This document shows, in pieces, positions 8,480 to 17,268 of a stretch of 64,000 nucleotides of DNA. The notes below the pieces were generated by a model. It was given only the letters and a program-made list of their open reading frames with translations. It was not told the DNA's origin and did not search any database. The translations under genes and the position numbers were made by a program. Where the stretch lies: the NCBI GenBank assembly GCA_021769425.1, contig JAETSX010000004.1, forward strand, positions 1 through 64,000. Direction: 5' to 3'. The stretch's first letter is position 1. Each line of letters opens with the position of its first letter. The DNA is from Eubacterium sp. Its GTDB lineage: Bacteria > Bacillota > Clostridia > Lachnospirales > Lachnospiraceae.

Positions 8480-8740
8480 ATGCGTATCTGGTTTAAAATA
8501 TGGAAAAACAACCATCTTCTGAAAGACACTGTAATTACCAACGACAGCGATGACACACGGACCCACAAAATTTTTAACGCGCTGGATCAGGTCTGCTATG
8601 AATTCGATCTGAGCAAGCCAATCTGGTTAGACGCTACGATCGCAGAATTCAAGCGACACGGCAAAGCCCGGTTCTATCAGGATAACTTTGTGGAAACCAT
8701 TGATTTCGACTTTCTGGAGATTCATGTAATCGAAGAATAA
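8480..8740 (+). CDS. Small conserved-looking protein of unknown function
   Basis: An 86-residue acidic protein with no domain I can name. It begins MRIWFKIWKNNHLLKD and has a patterned, soluble look, with alternating hydrophobic residues in FVETIDFDFLEIHVIEE at the C-terminus and no signal peptide or membrane segment. It reads as a real gene because the base composition is coding-like and AGAGAGGA lies 7 nt before ATG at 8480. An ATG eight codons upstream (8456) is a weaker alternative. It is the only plus-strand gene in the first 25 kb. It has its own promoter and an unusually long leader with a palindrome array. It converges on the methyltransferase gene, whose stop is 10 bp away. Confidence 0.75.
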   Translation: MRIWFKIWKNNHLLKDTVITNDSDDTRTHKIFNALDQVCYEFDLSKPIWLDATIAEFKRHGKARFYQDNFVETIDFDFLEIHVIEE

Positions 8741-8749
8741 TACTCTATC

Positions 8750-9631
8750 TTAATCTGTTTGCTCATCTCTCTGCCGCTTCGCCTCATACATCAATAATGC
8801 CGCCGCCACCGCTGCATTTAAGGATTCTACCTGCCCTTCCATGGGTATCCGAATCCTGACATCCGCCAGCCCTGCCAGTTTAGGGCTTAACCCATTCCCT
8901 TCGTTACCGATCAGGAATCCCGCAGGCTGCCTGTAATCCGGCTGGCAGTAGGCAAGAGAGCTCTCCAAATGGGCTGCAAATATGGAAATCCCACGTTCTT
9001 TTAAGGAAAGAACCGTCCCGGGCAGATCAGAGGCAATGTAAAAGGGCATCCGATACAGGGAACCCATAGTGGCGCGGATTGTCTTGGGATGGAAGATATC
9101 CACTGTATTTTTGTCCATGATAATGCCCGTTGCCCCGGCCCCTTCTCCGGCCCGGATCATCGTTCCCAGATTGCCCGGATCCTGAATGCCTTCCAAGATG
9201 AGCAGATGGGGATTCTTCTGTTTTTGTTCCGGCATTTTGGCATTGCAGGCCGAAGCCGGCTGACACAAATCCTCCAGGCTGCATTCCGGCATTTTGGCAT
9301 TGCAGGCCGAAGCCGGCTGACACAAGTCCTCCAGACTGTATTCCGGCATTTTTACCAGACATAGAATTCCCTGGGGCGTTTTTGTATCGCTGACAGCCCG
9401 AAACAGGCTGTCCGAGAGAATTTCATAAGAATACCCCTCAACGGCTTCCCGCCTGCTCTCTTCCTGCAAAAAGGATTCGGAAACATACATCGCTTCCACC
9501 TGTTCTTTCGGAGCCTCCATGCACATTTTCATGCCTTCAACCACAAAAACCCGCTGCTCATAGCGGGTTTTTGCCTTTTTATTTAACTGTAAGATTCTCT
9601 TCATTTGATGATTTGAGGAACTTGTGATCAT
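8750..9631 (-). CDS. SpoU/TrmH-family RNA 2'-O-methyltransferase with an in-frame tandem repeat
   Basis: A 293-residue SPOUT-class methyltransferase that would transfer a methyl group from S-adenosylmethionine to a ribose in rRNA or tRNA. The N-terminal substrate-binding domain (about 1-100) is followed by the catalytic knot: motif 1 is GIQDPGNLGTMIRAGEG with its Asn and Arg, motif 2 is LIGNEGNGLSP and motif 3 is ESLNAAVAAALLMYEA. Between the two domains, two identical-length 19-residue segments (MPEYSLEDLCQPASACNAK and a near copy) come from a 57-bp tandem duplication at 9227-9350, lengthening the linker without breaking the frame. The gene is the last of the dnaE-pfkA operon. The target nucleotide cannot be predicted from sequence. 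Confidence 0.88.
   Translation of the reverse strand: MITSSSNHQMKRILQLNKKAKTRYEQRVFVVEGMKMCMEAPKEQVEAMYVSESFLQEESRREAVEGYSYEILSDSLFRAVSDTKTPQGILCLVKMPEYSLEDLCQPASACNAKMPECSLEDLCQPASACNAKMPEQKQKNPHLLILEGIQDPGNLGTMIRAGEGAGATGIIMDKNTVDIFHPKTIRATMGSLYRMPFYIASDLPGTVLSLKERGISIFAAHLESSLAYCQPDYRQPAGFLIGNEGNGLSPKLAGLADVRIRIPMEGQVESLNAAVAAALLMYEAKRQRDEQTD
9227..9350 (-). repeat. 57-bp tandem repeat inside the methyltransferase gene
   Basis: Units at 9227-9283 and 9284-9340 are near identical, and a partial third begins at 9341. The unit is a multiple of three, so the frame is kept and the linker between substrate-binding and catalytic domains gains 19 residues per copy. Confidence 0.93.
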
Positions 9632-9650
9632 ATCCCTTTCCTTCCGAAAA

Positions 9651-10625
9651 CTATACGCTTAAGTTTTTGCAAACCTGGAACTGATATTCCGGAAGCTGCT
9701 TCTCCATTGCCAGAGCTTCGTCAATATCAAAATCCACAAAATCTCCGTGACGGTATCCTACCACGCGGTTAGATTTGCCTTCGCACAGCAAATCCACGGC
9801 ATAGGCTCCCATAGTGGATGCATAGACACGATCCTTACAGGTAGGGCTTCCGCCCCTTTGCATGTGTCCTAAAATAGTTGCCCTTGTCTCAAGGCCGGTA
9901 GCTGCTTCAATACGCTTTGCCATACTTGCGGAATGCCCGATTCCCTCTGCATTGATAATAATATGATGTTTCTTGCCCCGCTTGCGGTTTGCAATAATAT
10001 TATTTACCAGCTTCTGCTCATCATAGTCATATTTCTCCGGCAGCAGAATATCCTCTGCGCCGTTGGCAATTCCGCACCACAGTGCAATATAGCCTGCGCC
10101 CCGTCCCATAACCTCAATAATGGAACATCTCTCATGGGAGGTGGAGGTATCGCGCACTTTATCTATGGCATCCATTGCCGTATTCACTGCCGTATCGAAT
10201 CCAATGGTATACTCGGTGCACGCAATATCCAAATCAATAGTACCCGGAATTGCAACGGTGTTGATTCCCAGAGCCGCCAGCTTCTGGGCGCCCTTAAAAG
10301 AACCGTCTCCGCCGATTACAATTATGCCGTCAATGCCGTGCTTTCTGCAGACTTCAGCGCCCAGCGCCTGGCCTTCCGGCGTGCGGAACTCACTGCATCT
10401 TGCAGTCTGCAGAATCGTGCCGCCCCTTTGAATCGTATCTGAAACGCCTTTTGCTTCCATATCCACGATCTCTTCCTGAAGCAATCCGGCGTATCCCCGC
10501 TTAATTCCCTTTACTTTCCTGCCCCGTGCAATGCCCTGACGAACTACCGCACGGATTGCGGCATTCATTCCGGGCGCATCGCCGCCGCTGGTAAGCACAC
10601 CGATTGTCTGAACTTCTTTTGCCAT
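9651..10625 (-). CDS. pfkA: ATP-dependent 6-phosphofructokinase
   Basis: A 324-residue enzyme of glycolysis that makes fructose-1,6-bisphosphate. Motifs visible are GGDAPGMNAAIRAVV (ATP binding), GGDGSFKGAQKLA, and the catalytic stretch PGTIDLDI with the conserved first aspartate. Many PfkA proteins have Asn where this one has Leu in that stretch; I believe this occurs in some clostridial forms. MGRGAGYIALW and the GHMQRGG loop are also present. The length is as expected for the bacterial enzyme. It lies 43 bp after dnaE and 19 bp before the RNA methyltransferase, an arrangement common in Firmicutes. ATG at 10625 follows AGGAGGGACGG. Confidence 0.96.
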   Translation of the reverse strand: MAKEVQTIGVLTSGGDAPGMNAAIRAVVRQGIARGRKVKGIKRGYAGLLQEEIVDMEAKGVSDTIQRGGTILQTARCSEFRTPEGQALGAEVCRKHGIDGIIVIGGDGSFKGAQKLAALGINTVAIPGTIDLDIACTEYTIGFDTAVNTAMDAIDKVRDTSTSHERCSIIEVMGRGAGYIALWCGIANGAEDILLPEKYDYDEQKLVNNIIANRKRGKKHHIIINAEGIGHSASMAKRIEAATGLETRATILGHMQRGGSPTCKDRVYASTMGAYAVDLLCEGKSNRVVGYRHGDFVDFDIDEALAMEKQLPEYQFQVCKNLSV

Positions 10626-10668
10626 AACCGTCCCTCCTGTTTTCCTATCCTGAATTGTCTCTTACATT

Positions 10669-13600
10669 CTAATCTCTTTTGGAAAGATTTTCAATGCTCT
10701 TTTCTACAACTTTTACATTTTTTTCTCCGAAAATGTTAGTCAATATGTTTACTTTTTCTGATGAAACGTCAACACTGCAGTTTACAGGCAGACGCTTCAT
10801 CATTTTTTCGCCGGAAATATAAATGATCACCCTGCTTTTTCCGAATCCGCCCCGCAGTAAATCCAGCACCTGTCCTTCCTGCCGTTCATACTCGTCCTTT
10901 GTGGCAAACTGCAGCCACAGCTCCTTGGGCGTATCCTCAAAGGAATAGATTTTCTCGCAGATCAGCTTTCCGTTTTTCTCTTCCTCGGTAACCACCCGGC
11001 CTTTGATAAATACTTTTTCATCCACATTCAGAATGCTGCTGCATTTCTCATAGGTTTTGGGAAAAATAATCACCTCCAGATTTCCCACCAGATCCTCTAA
11101 TGTGATAAAAGCCATGGTCTGGTTATTTCTGGTGTACTTGACGGTTTTATCCACAATCATACCGCCCACCACGGCGATTTCCCCGTCACGGACTCTGGTT
11201 TGTCCGGTTTCCTCCTCCAAAAGAAAATCTGTCGTCACTCTGGTAATGTTTTTCTTCATTTTATCCGCATATTCTTCCAGGGGATGGCCGCTGATATAAA
11301 TGCCCAGCACTTCCTTTTCAAATCCCAGATACACCTCTCTGGAATATTCCCCCACATCCGGAAGCTGCACCTCAAAATCCGCTTTTGCCTCCTCGTCCGC
11401 CAAATCAAACAGCGTCATCTGGCCTGCCATGGTATTCTTCTTATTCTGAGCAATTTCATCCATAATGCCCACATACACCATCATGCACTGTTTTCTAGTG
11501 GGGCCGAAATCATCCAGCGCACCGGCTTTGATCAGATTTTCCACCACCCGTTTGTTGATTTCCTTATCCGCCATCCGGGTGAGAAAATCATTCAAACTGG
11601 TAAATTTCCCTCTCTCTTCGCGCTCCTGGCAGAGATTTTTAATGAACGAATGATTTACGCTCTTAATGGCGGACAGCCCGTAGCGGATGCCTCCATCCGA
11701 CACAGAAAAGTCACTCTCTCCCTCGTTGGCGCTGGGGGGAAGCACCCTGATCCCCATCTGCCGGCAGGTGAAAATATACTCCGATATCTTCCCGATATGC
11801 CCCATTACGGAGGTCATCAAAGCCGCCATATATTCCAGAGGATAATAATATTTCAGATATGCGGTCTGATAAGCCACCACCGCATAAGCCGCCGCATGGG
11901 ATTTGTTAAAAGCATATTTTGCAAAATCAATCATATCATCATAAATTTTATTGGCAACCTGCTCGCTAATCCCGTTGCTGATACAGCCCGGAACTCCCTC
12001 CTCCGGATTGCCGTACACAAAATTCTTCCGCTCCTTTTCCATTACAGAGCCTTTTTTCTTGGACATGGCGCGGCGCACCAGATCGCTGCGCCCTAACGTA
12101 TAGCCTGCCAGATCCCGCACAATCTGCATCACCTGCTCCTGGTAGACAATACAACCGTAGGTGGGCGCCAGAATGGGCTCTAGCTGGGGGCAGTCATAGG
12201 TGACGGAATCCGGATTGTTTTTCCCCCGGATATAAGCAGGAATGAAATCCATAGGCCCCGGCCGGTACAGGGAAATTCCCGCAATAATATCTTCCAGGCT
12301 CTGGGGCTTTAATTCCTTCATGAAGTTTTTCATCCCGCCGCTTTCTAACTGGAACACCCCCTCGGTCTTCCCGGTTCCGATGGAATCCAGCACCGCCTGA
12401 TCGTCGAAATCAATCCGGTCAATATCAAGCTGAACGCCCCGGCCTTCCTGAATCAGATGAACGGCATTCTGAAGCACCGTCAGGTTCCGAAGACCCAGAA
12501 AGTCCATTTTCAAAAGCCCCAGCTCTTCTAATGTGGTCATGGTAAACTGGGTGGTTATGGCGCCGTCGCTTCCTCTGGAAAGAGGGACAAATTCATCCAC
12601 TGCCTTAGAACTGATGACCACGCCTGCCGCATGCATGGAGGTATGCCTGGGCAGACCCTCCAGACGCTTTGACATGTCAATTAATCTGGTGACGCTTTCA
12701 TCATTTTCATAAATTTCCCGCAGTTCCCGGTTCATTTCCATGGCTTTATCTATGGTAATTCCCAGCTCCGTGGGTATCTGCTTGGCAATGCTGTCCACAA
12801 AGGCATAGGGCATGTCCATGACTCTGCCCACATCCCGGATCACGCCTCTTGCCGCCATGGTACCGAAGGTGACAATCTGGACCACCCGATCCCTGCCGTA
12901 TTTTTCACTGACATAATCAATGACTTCCTGCCTGCGCTCCACACAGAAATCAATATCAATATCCGGCATAGTGACACGCTCCGGATTCAGGAAACGTTCA
13001 AAAATCAGGCTGTAGCGAATGGGATCGATATTGGTGATTTCCAGCGTATAGGACACCAAAGAGCCGGCTGCGCTGCCCCGTCCGGGCCCTACCGCAATTC
13101 CATTCTCCCTGGCGAAACGGATAAAATCCCACACAATCAGGAAATAGTCCACATATCCCATTTGCTGAATAATGTCAAGCTCATACTGAAGCTGTTTTTC
13201 CAAATCCGCCAGTGGAACCTTTCCTTTTCCCGGAATAAAGACCTGCCTCTTTTCAGAAAATGCGCTTTTGTCCGTTCCAGCAAAAGCCTGTTCCGGAATC
13301 GGCGCCGGGTTCTCTTCGGAAGAGGCTCTTTGACGCTTTCCCGCAAAAACCGCTTCCGGCTCCGCCGGATATCTGCGGGCCAGCCCTTCCCGGCAGAGTT
13401 TCTGCAGATATTCCCAGGAAGTATATCCCTTTGGCACATCGAATTTCGGCAGCTTGGTGACGCCGAATTCAATTTCCACCTGACACCGGTCTGCAATTTT
13501 CTGGGTATTCTCCAAAGCTTCCAGAGCATAGGGAAACAGTTCCCGCATCTGCTCTTCAGATTTGACAAAATACTGACCGCCTTCATAGCGCATCCGGTTC

Positions 13601-14298
13601 TCATCGGAAAGTTTCTTCCCGGTCTGCAGGCACAGAAGGATATCATGGGAATCCACGTCTGTTTCGTACGTGTAATGGATATCATTGGTGGCCACTAAAG
13701 AGATGCCGGTATCCTGGCTCAGCCGCATTAGCTGCTGATTCACATTCCGCTGTTCCGGCAGGCCGTGATCCTGCAGTTCCAGGAAATAATTGCCATGACC
13801 GAAGGTCTTGTCATGCCACAAGGCGGCTTCTTTGGCTTCCTCATAGAATCCTCTGGAAAGAAGCTTCTGCACTTCCCCGGCCAGACATGCGCTTAAGACG
13901 ATCAATCCCTCGTGATATGTCTCCAGCGTTTCCCGGTCCACCCTGGGCCTGTAATAATACCCTTCCGTAAACCCTCTTGATACAATTTTCATCAGATTGG
14001 CATACCCCTGGTTATTTTCCGCCAGCAGCACCAGATGGAAATACCGGTCTTCCCCCTCCACTTTTTCCCGGTCAAACCGGGAGCCTGGGGCAACATAAAC
14101 CTCACAGCCCAGAATCGGCTTAATCCCGGCCTCCCGCGCTGCCCGGTAGAAATCAATCACCCCGTACATAACGCCGTGATCGGTAATGGCCGCCGCAGTC
14201 ATGCCCAGTTCCTTCACCCGGGCGACGTATTCGTTGATCTTATTGGAACCGTCCAAAAGACTGTATTCCGTATGAACATGAAGATGTGCAAATGACAT
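10669..14298 (-). CDS. dnaE: DNA polymerase III alpha subunit (DnaE)
   Basis: A 1209-residue C-family replicative polymerase. It starts with the PHP domain (HVHTEYSLLDGSNKI) and contains the palm with the catalytic aspartates in TMPDIDIDFCVERRQ. It also has GPGRGSAAGSLVSY and a C-terminal helix-hairpin-helix and OB-fold region (EIAVVGGMIVDKTVKYTRNNQ). In Firmicutes DnaE works beside PolC. An insertion of about 45 residues lies between the PHP region and the palm (roughly residues 310-355). It is rich in Ala, Glu, Pro and Lys and contains two similar halves (AVFAGKRQRASSEENPAPIPE and AFAGTDKSAFSEKRQVFIPG), apparently an old duplication. It follows the DUF2185-DUF4241 gene by 18 bp and precedes pfkA. 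Confidence 0.96.
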   Translation of the reverse strand: MSFAHLHVHTEYSLLDGSNKINEYVARVKELGMTAAAITDHGVMYGVIDFYRAAREAGIKPILGCEVYVAPGSRFDREKVEGEDRYFHLVLLAENNQGYANLMKIVSRGFTEGYYYRPRVDRETLETYHEGLIVLSACLAGEVQKLLSRGFYEEAKEAALWHDKTFGHGNYFLELQDHGLPEQRNVNQQLMRLSQDTGISLVATNDIHYTYETDVDSHDILLCLQTGKKLSDENRMRYEGGQYFVKSEEQMRELFPYALEALENTQKIADRCQVEIEFGVTKLPKFDVPKGYTSWEYLQKLCREGLARRYPAEPEAVFAGKRQRASSEENPAPIPEQAFAGTDKSAFSEKRQVFIPGKGKVPLADLEKQLQYELDIIQQMGYVDYFLIVWDFIRFARENGIAVGPGRGSAAGSLVSYTLEITNIDPIRYSLIFERFLNPERVTMPDIDIDFCVERRQEVIDYVSEKYGRDRVVQIVTFGTMAARGVIRDVGRVMDMPYAFVDSIAKQIPTELGITIDKAMEMNRELREIYENDESVTRLIDMSKRLEGLPRHTSMHAAGVVISSKAVDEFVPLSRGSDGAITTQFTMTTLEELGLLKMDFLGLRNLTVLQNAVHLIQEGRGVQLDIDRIDFDDQAVLDSIGTGKTEGVFQLESGGMKNFMKELKPQSLEDIIAGISLYRPGPMDFIPAYIRGKNNPDSVTYDCPQLEPILAPTYGCIVYQEQVMQIVRDLAGYTLGRSDLVRRAMSKKKGSVMEKERKNFVYGNPEEGVPGCISNGISEQVANKIYDDMIDFAKYAFNKSHAAAYAVVAYQTAYLKYYYPLEYMAALMTSVMGHIGKISEYIFTCRQMGIRVLPPSANEGESDFSVSDGGIRYGLSAIKSVNHSFIKNLCQEREERGKFTSLNDFLTRMADKEINKRVVENLIKAGALDDFGPTRKQCMMVYVGIMDEIAQNKKNTMAGQMTLFDLADEEAKADFEVQLPDVGEYSREVYLGFEKEVLGIYISGHPLEEYADKMKKNITRVTTDFLLEEETGQTRVRDGEIAVVGGMIVDKTVKYTRNNQTMAFITLEDLVGNLEVIIFPKTYEKCSSILNVDEKVFIKGRVVTEEEKNGKLICEKIYSFEDTPKELWLQFATKDEYERQEGQVLDLLRGGFGKSRVIIYISGEKMMKRLPVNCSVDVSSEKVNILTNIFGEKNVKVVEKSIENLSKRD

Positions 14299-14316
14299 AA
14301 TAACTGTTCCTTTGTC

Positions 14317-15354
14317 TTATATGTATTCCGGATTGATAAAGGGAATCACAAGCTCAACAGGCTTTCCCTTTGCATCCAGTCCCCAGTAACCGCTGTAAAT
14401 TCCGTCCCCAAAGCCGCTTGCAAACATGGGAAGCTTATATTTCGTATCTGGGATCTGCCAGATGATAAAATCGCCGCCCTCTCTTTGAAACTCCGGAAAT
14501 TTCCGACAGCTCTCTTTGAAAAATGCGGCAAAATAATCGGTATATTTATTTTTGCCCGGATTCTTCTGCTGCCAGTTCTGAATAAAATCCCTGTATTTTC
14601 CGGCCACCTTTGAATCAGAAAAACATGCCATTCCCGTGTCCACGCCGAAAAATCCCCACACGCCGGATTTCCCCAGATCCTCTATTCTGCTTCCTTTCGG
14701 CATTGCAATCTCATGGCGGACTGATTCTTTATTGCTGACAATCAGCCGGGCCGCCACAACCCGCATTCCTGCAATCTTTGACGGGCAGACCGCAACTTCC
14801 ACCGGATGGCTGCCTGTGGGAATCCTCTTTTCCAGTGTGATGGTATATTCGCTTCCCAGATAGGCAAGGGGATCTGCCAGCGCCACTTCCCCGCTGGGGA
14901 AATCTGCTTTGCCGATGACAACTGTCTTTAACTTATCGCTTTTTTGAAACAGGCTCCGAAACAGTTCCTCCGGATAAGTCTCCTGATTCAGAAATTTAAG
15001 ATTTCTGTCAAACGCTTCCTGCAGGGGATTTCTGACCCGCTCCCTGATCTCTTCTCCATTCTGTGTATTGATAAAATATGTTCCGGTCTCGTCTGAGCGA
15101 AACTCCAAATCGGTTCCTGCCGGAAGATAAAAGACATTGGCCACCGCCGGCTCAATATTTGCCAGCACATTAAAATCCACAACTGCCATATTATCCGGGT
15201 TATCCACATATTCCTGCGTATCCTTGTCGCCGAAGGCAATCCAGCCGTTTCCGTGGCCGTCCTCCTGCCTGAAAAACCACTTGAGCCTGGAAGTTCCCTC
15301 CAGGATTGATTTGCTGACAATTGTCCCGCCTGCCCCTTTAATATATTCTTTCAT
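14317..15354 (-). CDS. DUF2185-DUF4241 fusion protein, immunity-protein-like
   Basis: A 345-residue protein that appears to join two families. Residues about 8-95 (GGTIVSKSILEGTSRLKWFFRQ, then GNGWIAFGDKDTQEYV) resemble DUF2185. Residues about 145-335 (ADFPSGEVALADPLAYL and GVWGFFGVDTGMACFSD) resemble DUF4241. Both families occur among predicted immunity proteins of polymorphic toxins, so protection from a toxin is one reading. No toxin gene or secretion gene is seen nearby. It has no signal peptide or membrane helix. It is the first gene of the dnaE operon and has a plausible promoter at 15501-15529. The assignment is from memory of the families and should be treated as moderate. A housekeeping role in this position cannot be excluded. 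Confidence 0.65.
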   Translation of the reverse strand: MKEYIKGAGGTIVSKSILEGTSRLKWFFRQEDGHGNGWIAFGDKDTQEYVDNPDNMAVVDFNVLANIEPAVANVFYLPAGTDLEFRSDETGTYFINTQNGEEIRERVRNPLQEAFDRNLKFLNQETYPEELFRSLFQKSDKLKTVVIGKADFPSGEVALADPLAYLGSEYTITLEKRIPTGSHPVEVAVCPSKIAGMRVVAARLIVSNKESVRHEIAMPKGSRIEDLGKSGVWGFFGVDTGMACFSDSKVAGKYRDFIQNWQQKNPGKNKYTDYFAAFFKESCRKFPEFQREGGDFIIWQIPDTKYKLPMFASGFGDGIYSGYWGLDAKGKPVELVIPFINPEYI

Positions 15355-15500
15355 ATTTGATTTTCCTTCCTGTTCTCTATATTAGCGCCAGTCCCGATTC
15401 TGCCCGCTGCTATACCCGTAAGCCAAATGATTCCGCTGCCGGTTTTGTCCTTCTAAAAGGAATAGCGGATCATCCGGCAGATAAATACGGCCTTGTGTAT

Positions 15501-15529
15501 ATCTTACCCTTATTTGTCAAAAAGTGCAA
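15501..15529 (-). promoter_or_regulatory. Promoter of the DUF2185-DUF4241/dnaE/pfkA operon
   Basis: On the minus strand TTGCAC (15524-15529) and TAAGAT (15501-15506) are 17 bp apart. The leader of about 140 nt before the first ATG contains a possible stem in which ATGATCCGCT pairs with AGCGGAATCAT across a bulge. I do not recognise a known riboswitch there. Confidence 0.55.
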
Positions 15530-15530
15530 T

Positions 15531-15566
15531 AAAAACTGTTACAGGAACCCTGGTTTCCTGTAACAG
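15531..15566 (-). terminator. Terminator after the YesN-type regulator gene
   Basis: CTGTTACAGGAA (15536-15547) and its perfect 12-bp inverted partner (15555-15566) form a stem with a 7-nt loop. T-runs follow on both strands, so it can act in either direction. In context it ends transcription of the sugar-uptake operon on the minus strand. Confidence 0.9.
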
Positions 15567-15601
15567 TTTTTCTCTTTCTCAATTTTATTTTCTGCTTTTT
15601 G

Positions 15602-16375
15602 TTAAATTTTATTCCGGTATTCGTTGGCGGTCACACCCTCCTGCTTCTTGAATACCCTGGAAAAATGCGCCAGATCTAAAAATCCCACCTGCTCTGATAT
15701 CTCTCCGATGCGAAGGGAAGGGTCCCGCAGCAACTCTTTGGCATGCTCTATCCGCACATGATTTAAAATATCAGAAAAACTCTGCCCCGCATGGCGGTTT
15801 AACAGCTTGCTTAAATGCCACTGACTGACGTAGGTTTTCTCTGCCACTTCCCCAAGAGTCAGCTTTCTGGTATAATTTTCTTCTATATAAGCCAGCGCAT
15901 TTTTCACAATAAAGCTGCCGGAATCGTTTCCCTGGGACAAATCCTCCTGTTCCCCTTCGGCTCCTTTCGCCGATTCCTGTTCTTCTCCTGTGATTCCCTT
16001 CCTTTTCAGATTCTCACACATTTTCTCAATGGCTTCTTCCAGTTCTCCCATATCCGAAGGCTTCAGCAGAAACCGGGTCACGCCCAGGCGGATTGCCTCT
16101 TTTGCGTATTCGAAATCCCGGTATCCGGTCAAGACGCAGACCTCCAAATCCGGGAACTGGGAATGGATTGCCGCTATCATAGCCAGTCCGTCCAGCTCCG
16201 GCATACAGATATCCATAAAAATAATATCCGGCCGGTATTCTTCAATGGCCTTTCTGCCCTCCAGCCCGTTGTGGGCCGCTGCAACAACCTTGCAATTCCA
16301 CTTTTCCCACGGGATACTACGGGATAATCCCTCCACAATAATCGGCTCATCATCTACAAGCATCACCCTGTACAT
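15602..16375 (-). CDS. YesN-type response regulator (receiver plus AraC-type DNA-binding domain)
   Basis: A 257-residue two-component regulator. The receiver domain (1-120) has the acidic pair in MLVDDEPIIVEG, the phosphoacceptor aspartate in DIIFMDICMPELDG and the conserved lysine in FLLKPSD. The C-terminal AraC-type domain (about 155-255) has two helix-turn-helix units, ending with IGEISEQVGFLDLAHFSRVFKKQEG. Such regulators normally switch on sugar ABC transporter genes after phosphorylation by a YesM kinase. Here the regulator gene is last in the order kinase, binding protein, permease, permease, regulator. The nearby kinase lacks its phosphoacceptor region, so how this regulator is activated is unclear. 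Confidence 0.93.
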   Translation of the reverse strand: MYRVMLVDDEPIIVEGLSRSIPWEKWNCKVVAAAHNGLEGRKAIEEYRPDIIFMDICMPELDGLAMIAAIHSQFPDLEVCVLTGYRDFEYAKEAIRLGVTRFLLKPSDMGELEEAIEKMCENLKRKGITGEEQESAKGAEGEQEDLSQGNDSGSFIVKNALAYIEENYTRKLTLGEVAEKTYVSQWHLSKLLNRHAGQSFSDILNHVRIEHAKELLRDPSLRIGEISEQVGFLDLAHFSRVFKKQEGVTANEYRNKI

Positions 16376-16407
16376 AATATCAACCTCCTTGTCTCATACC
16401 GGAAATC

Positions 16408-17268
16408 TTATCCTTTCACAGCGCCCGCTGTCAATCCCTTAATAATATTTTTCTGCAGCACGATGTAAACAAGCATCACCGGAACCACAATAATTGTTAC
16501 GGAAGCCGCCATCAGCCCGAAATCCGTTCCGTACTGGGAGCTGATTTGCTCTAACAGTGTGGATATGGGATATTTCATGGGGTCCCGTATCATGATTTTC
16601 TGCACAAACAAATCATTGTAGGACCACAGGAAACTGAAAATGGCTACTGTTGCAAGGGAAGGCCGGCAGAGGGGAACAACAATCCGGAAAAACACCTGGA
16701 ACACATTGGCCCCTTCCATGTATGCCGCCTCTTCCATCTCTACAGGAATGCTCTGCATAAATCCTGTCATGACAATGGTTGCAAAGCTTAAATTTCCCGC
16801 AATCTGAGGAAGAATTACCGCAATATTCTTACTTAAAAGATTCCACTCCACCATCATCCGAAACACCGGAATAATGGTAGCGAATACCGGAAACATCAGG
16901 CTTGCCACAATCAGGCTGCGCACAAACTGTTTTCCTTTAAACTGGTATCTGGTAAGCCCGAAAGATAAGAGGGAGGCAAAAACCATTACCCCCACCGTCA
17001 CTATGCCGGAAATGGTAAAACTGTATCCATAGGCCTTCAGCACATTCAATTTACTGAATGCATTTTCATAATTCATCATACTCGCCTGACTGGGAAGGGC
17101 GAAGGAAGAACGAAGCACCTCCGCCGACGGCTTAAAGGAGTTCAGCACCACCCATGCAAAGGGAAATATGGTTAAAACTGCCCACAAAACCAATACGATA
17201 TAAATGACAACGGTTCCTGTCTTTATTTTTCTTTTTTTACTCACAGTCATCTGTACTGCCCCTTCCAT
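16408..17268 (-). CDS. Carbohydrate ABC transporter permease (MalG-like)
   Basis: A 286-residue inner-membrane permease with six predicted helices, the first at about residues 18-40. The EAA loop that docks the ATPase is visible as EEAAYMEGANVFQVFFRIVVPLCRPS. The protein ends in the GLTAGAVKG tail common in this family. It pairs with the permease encoded directly upstream, whose stop codon abuts this start. ATG at 17268 has GGGGGC upstream. A second ATG six codons in (17250), with GAAGGGG 8 nt before it, is an equally good start. No ATPase gene is present, so the system probably borrows a shared MsmX-type ATPase encoded elsewhere. Confidence 0.93.
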   Translation of the reverse strand: MEGAVQMTVSKKRKIKTGTVVIYIVLVLWAVLTIFPFAWVVLNSFKPSAEVLRSSFALPSQASMMNYENAFSKLNVLKAYGYSFTISGIVTVGVMVFASLLSFGLTRYQFKGKQFVRSLIVASLMFPVFATIIPVFRMMVEWNLLSKNIAVILPQIAGNLSFATIVMTGFMQSIPVEMEEAAYMEGANVFQVFFRIVVPLCRPSLATVAIFSFLWSYNDLFVQKIMIRDPMKYPISTLLEQISSQYGTDFGLMAASVTIIVVPVMLVYIVLQKNIIKGLTAGAVKG

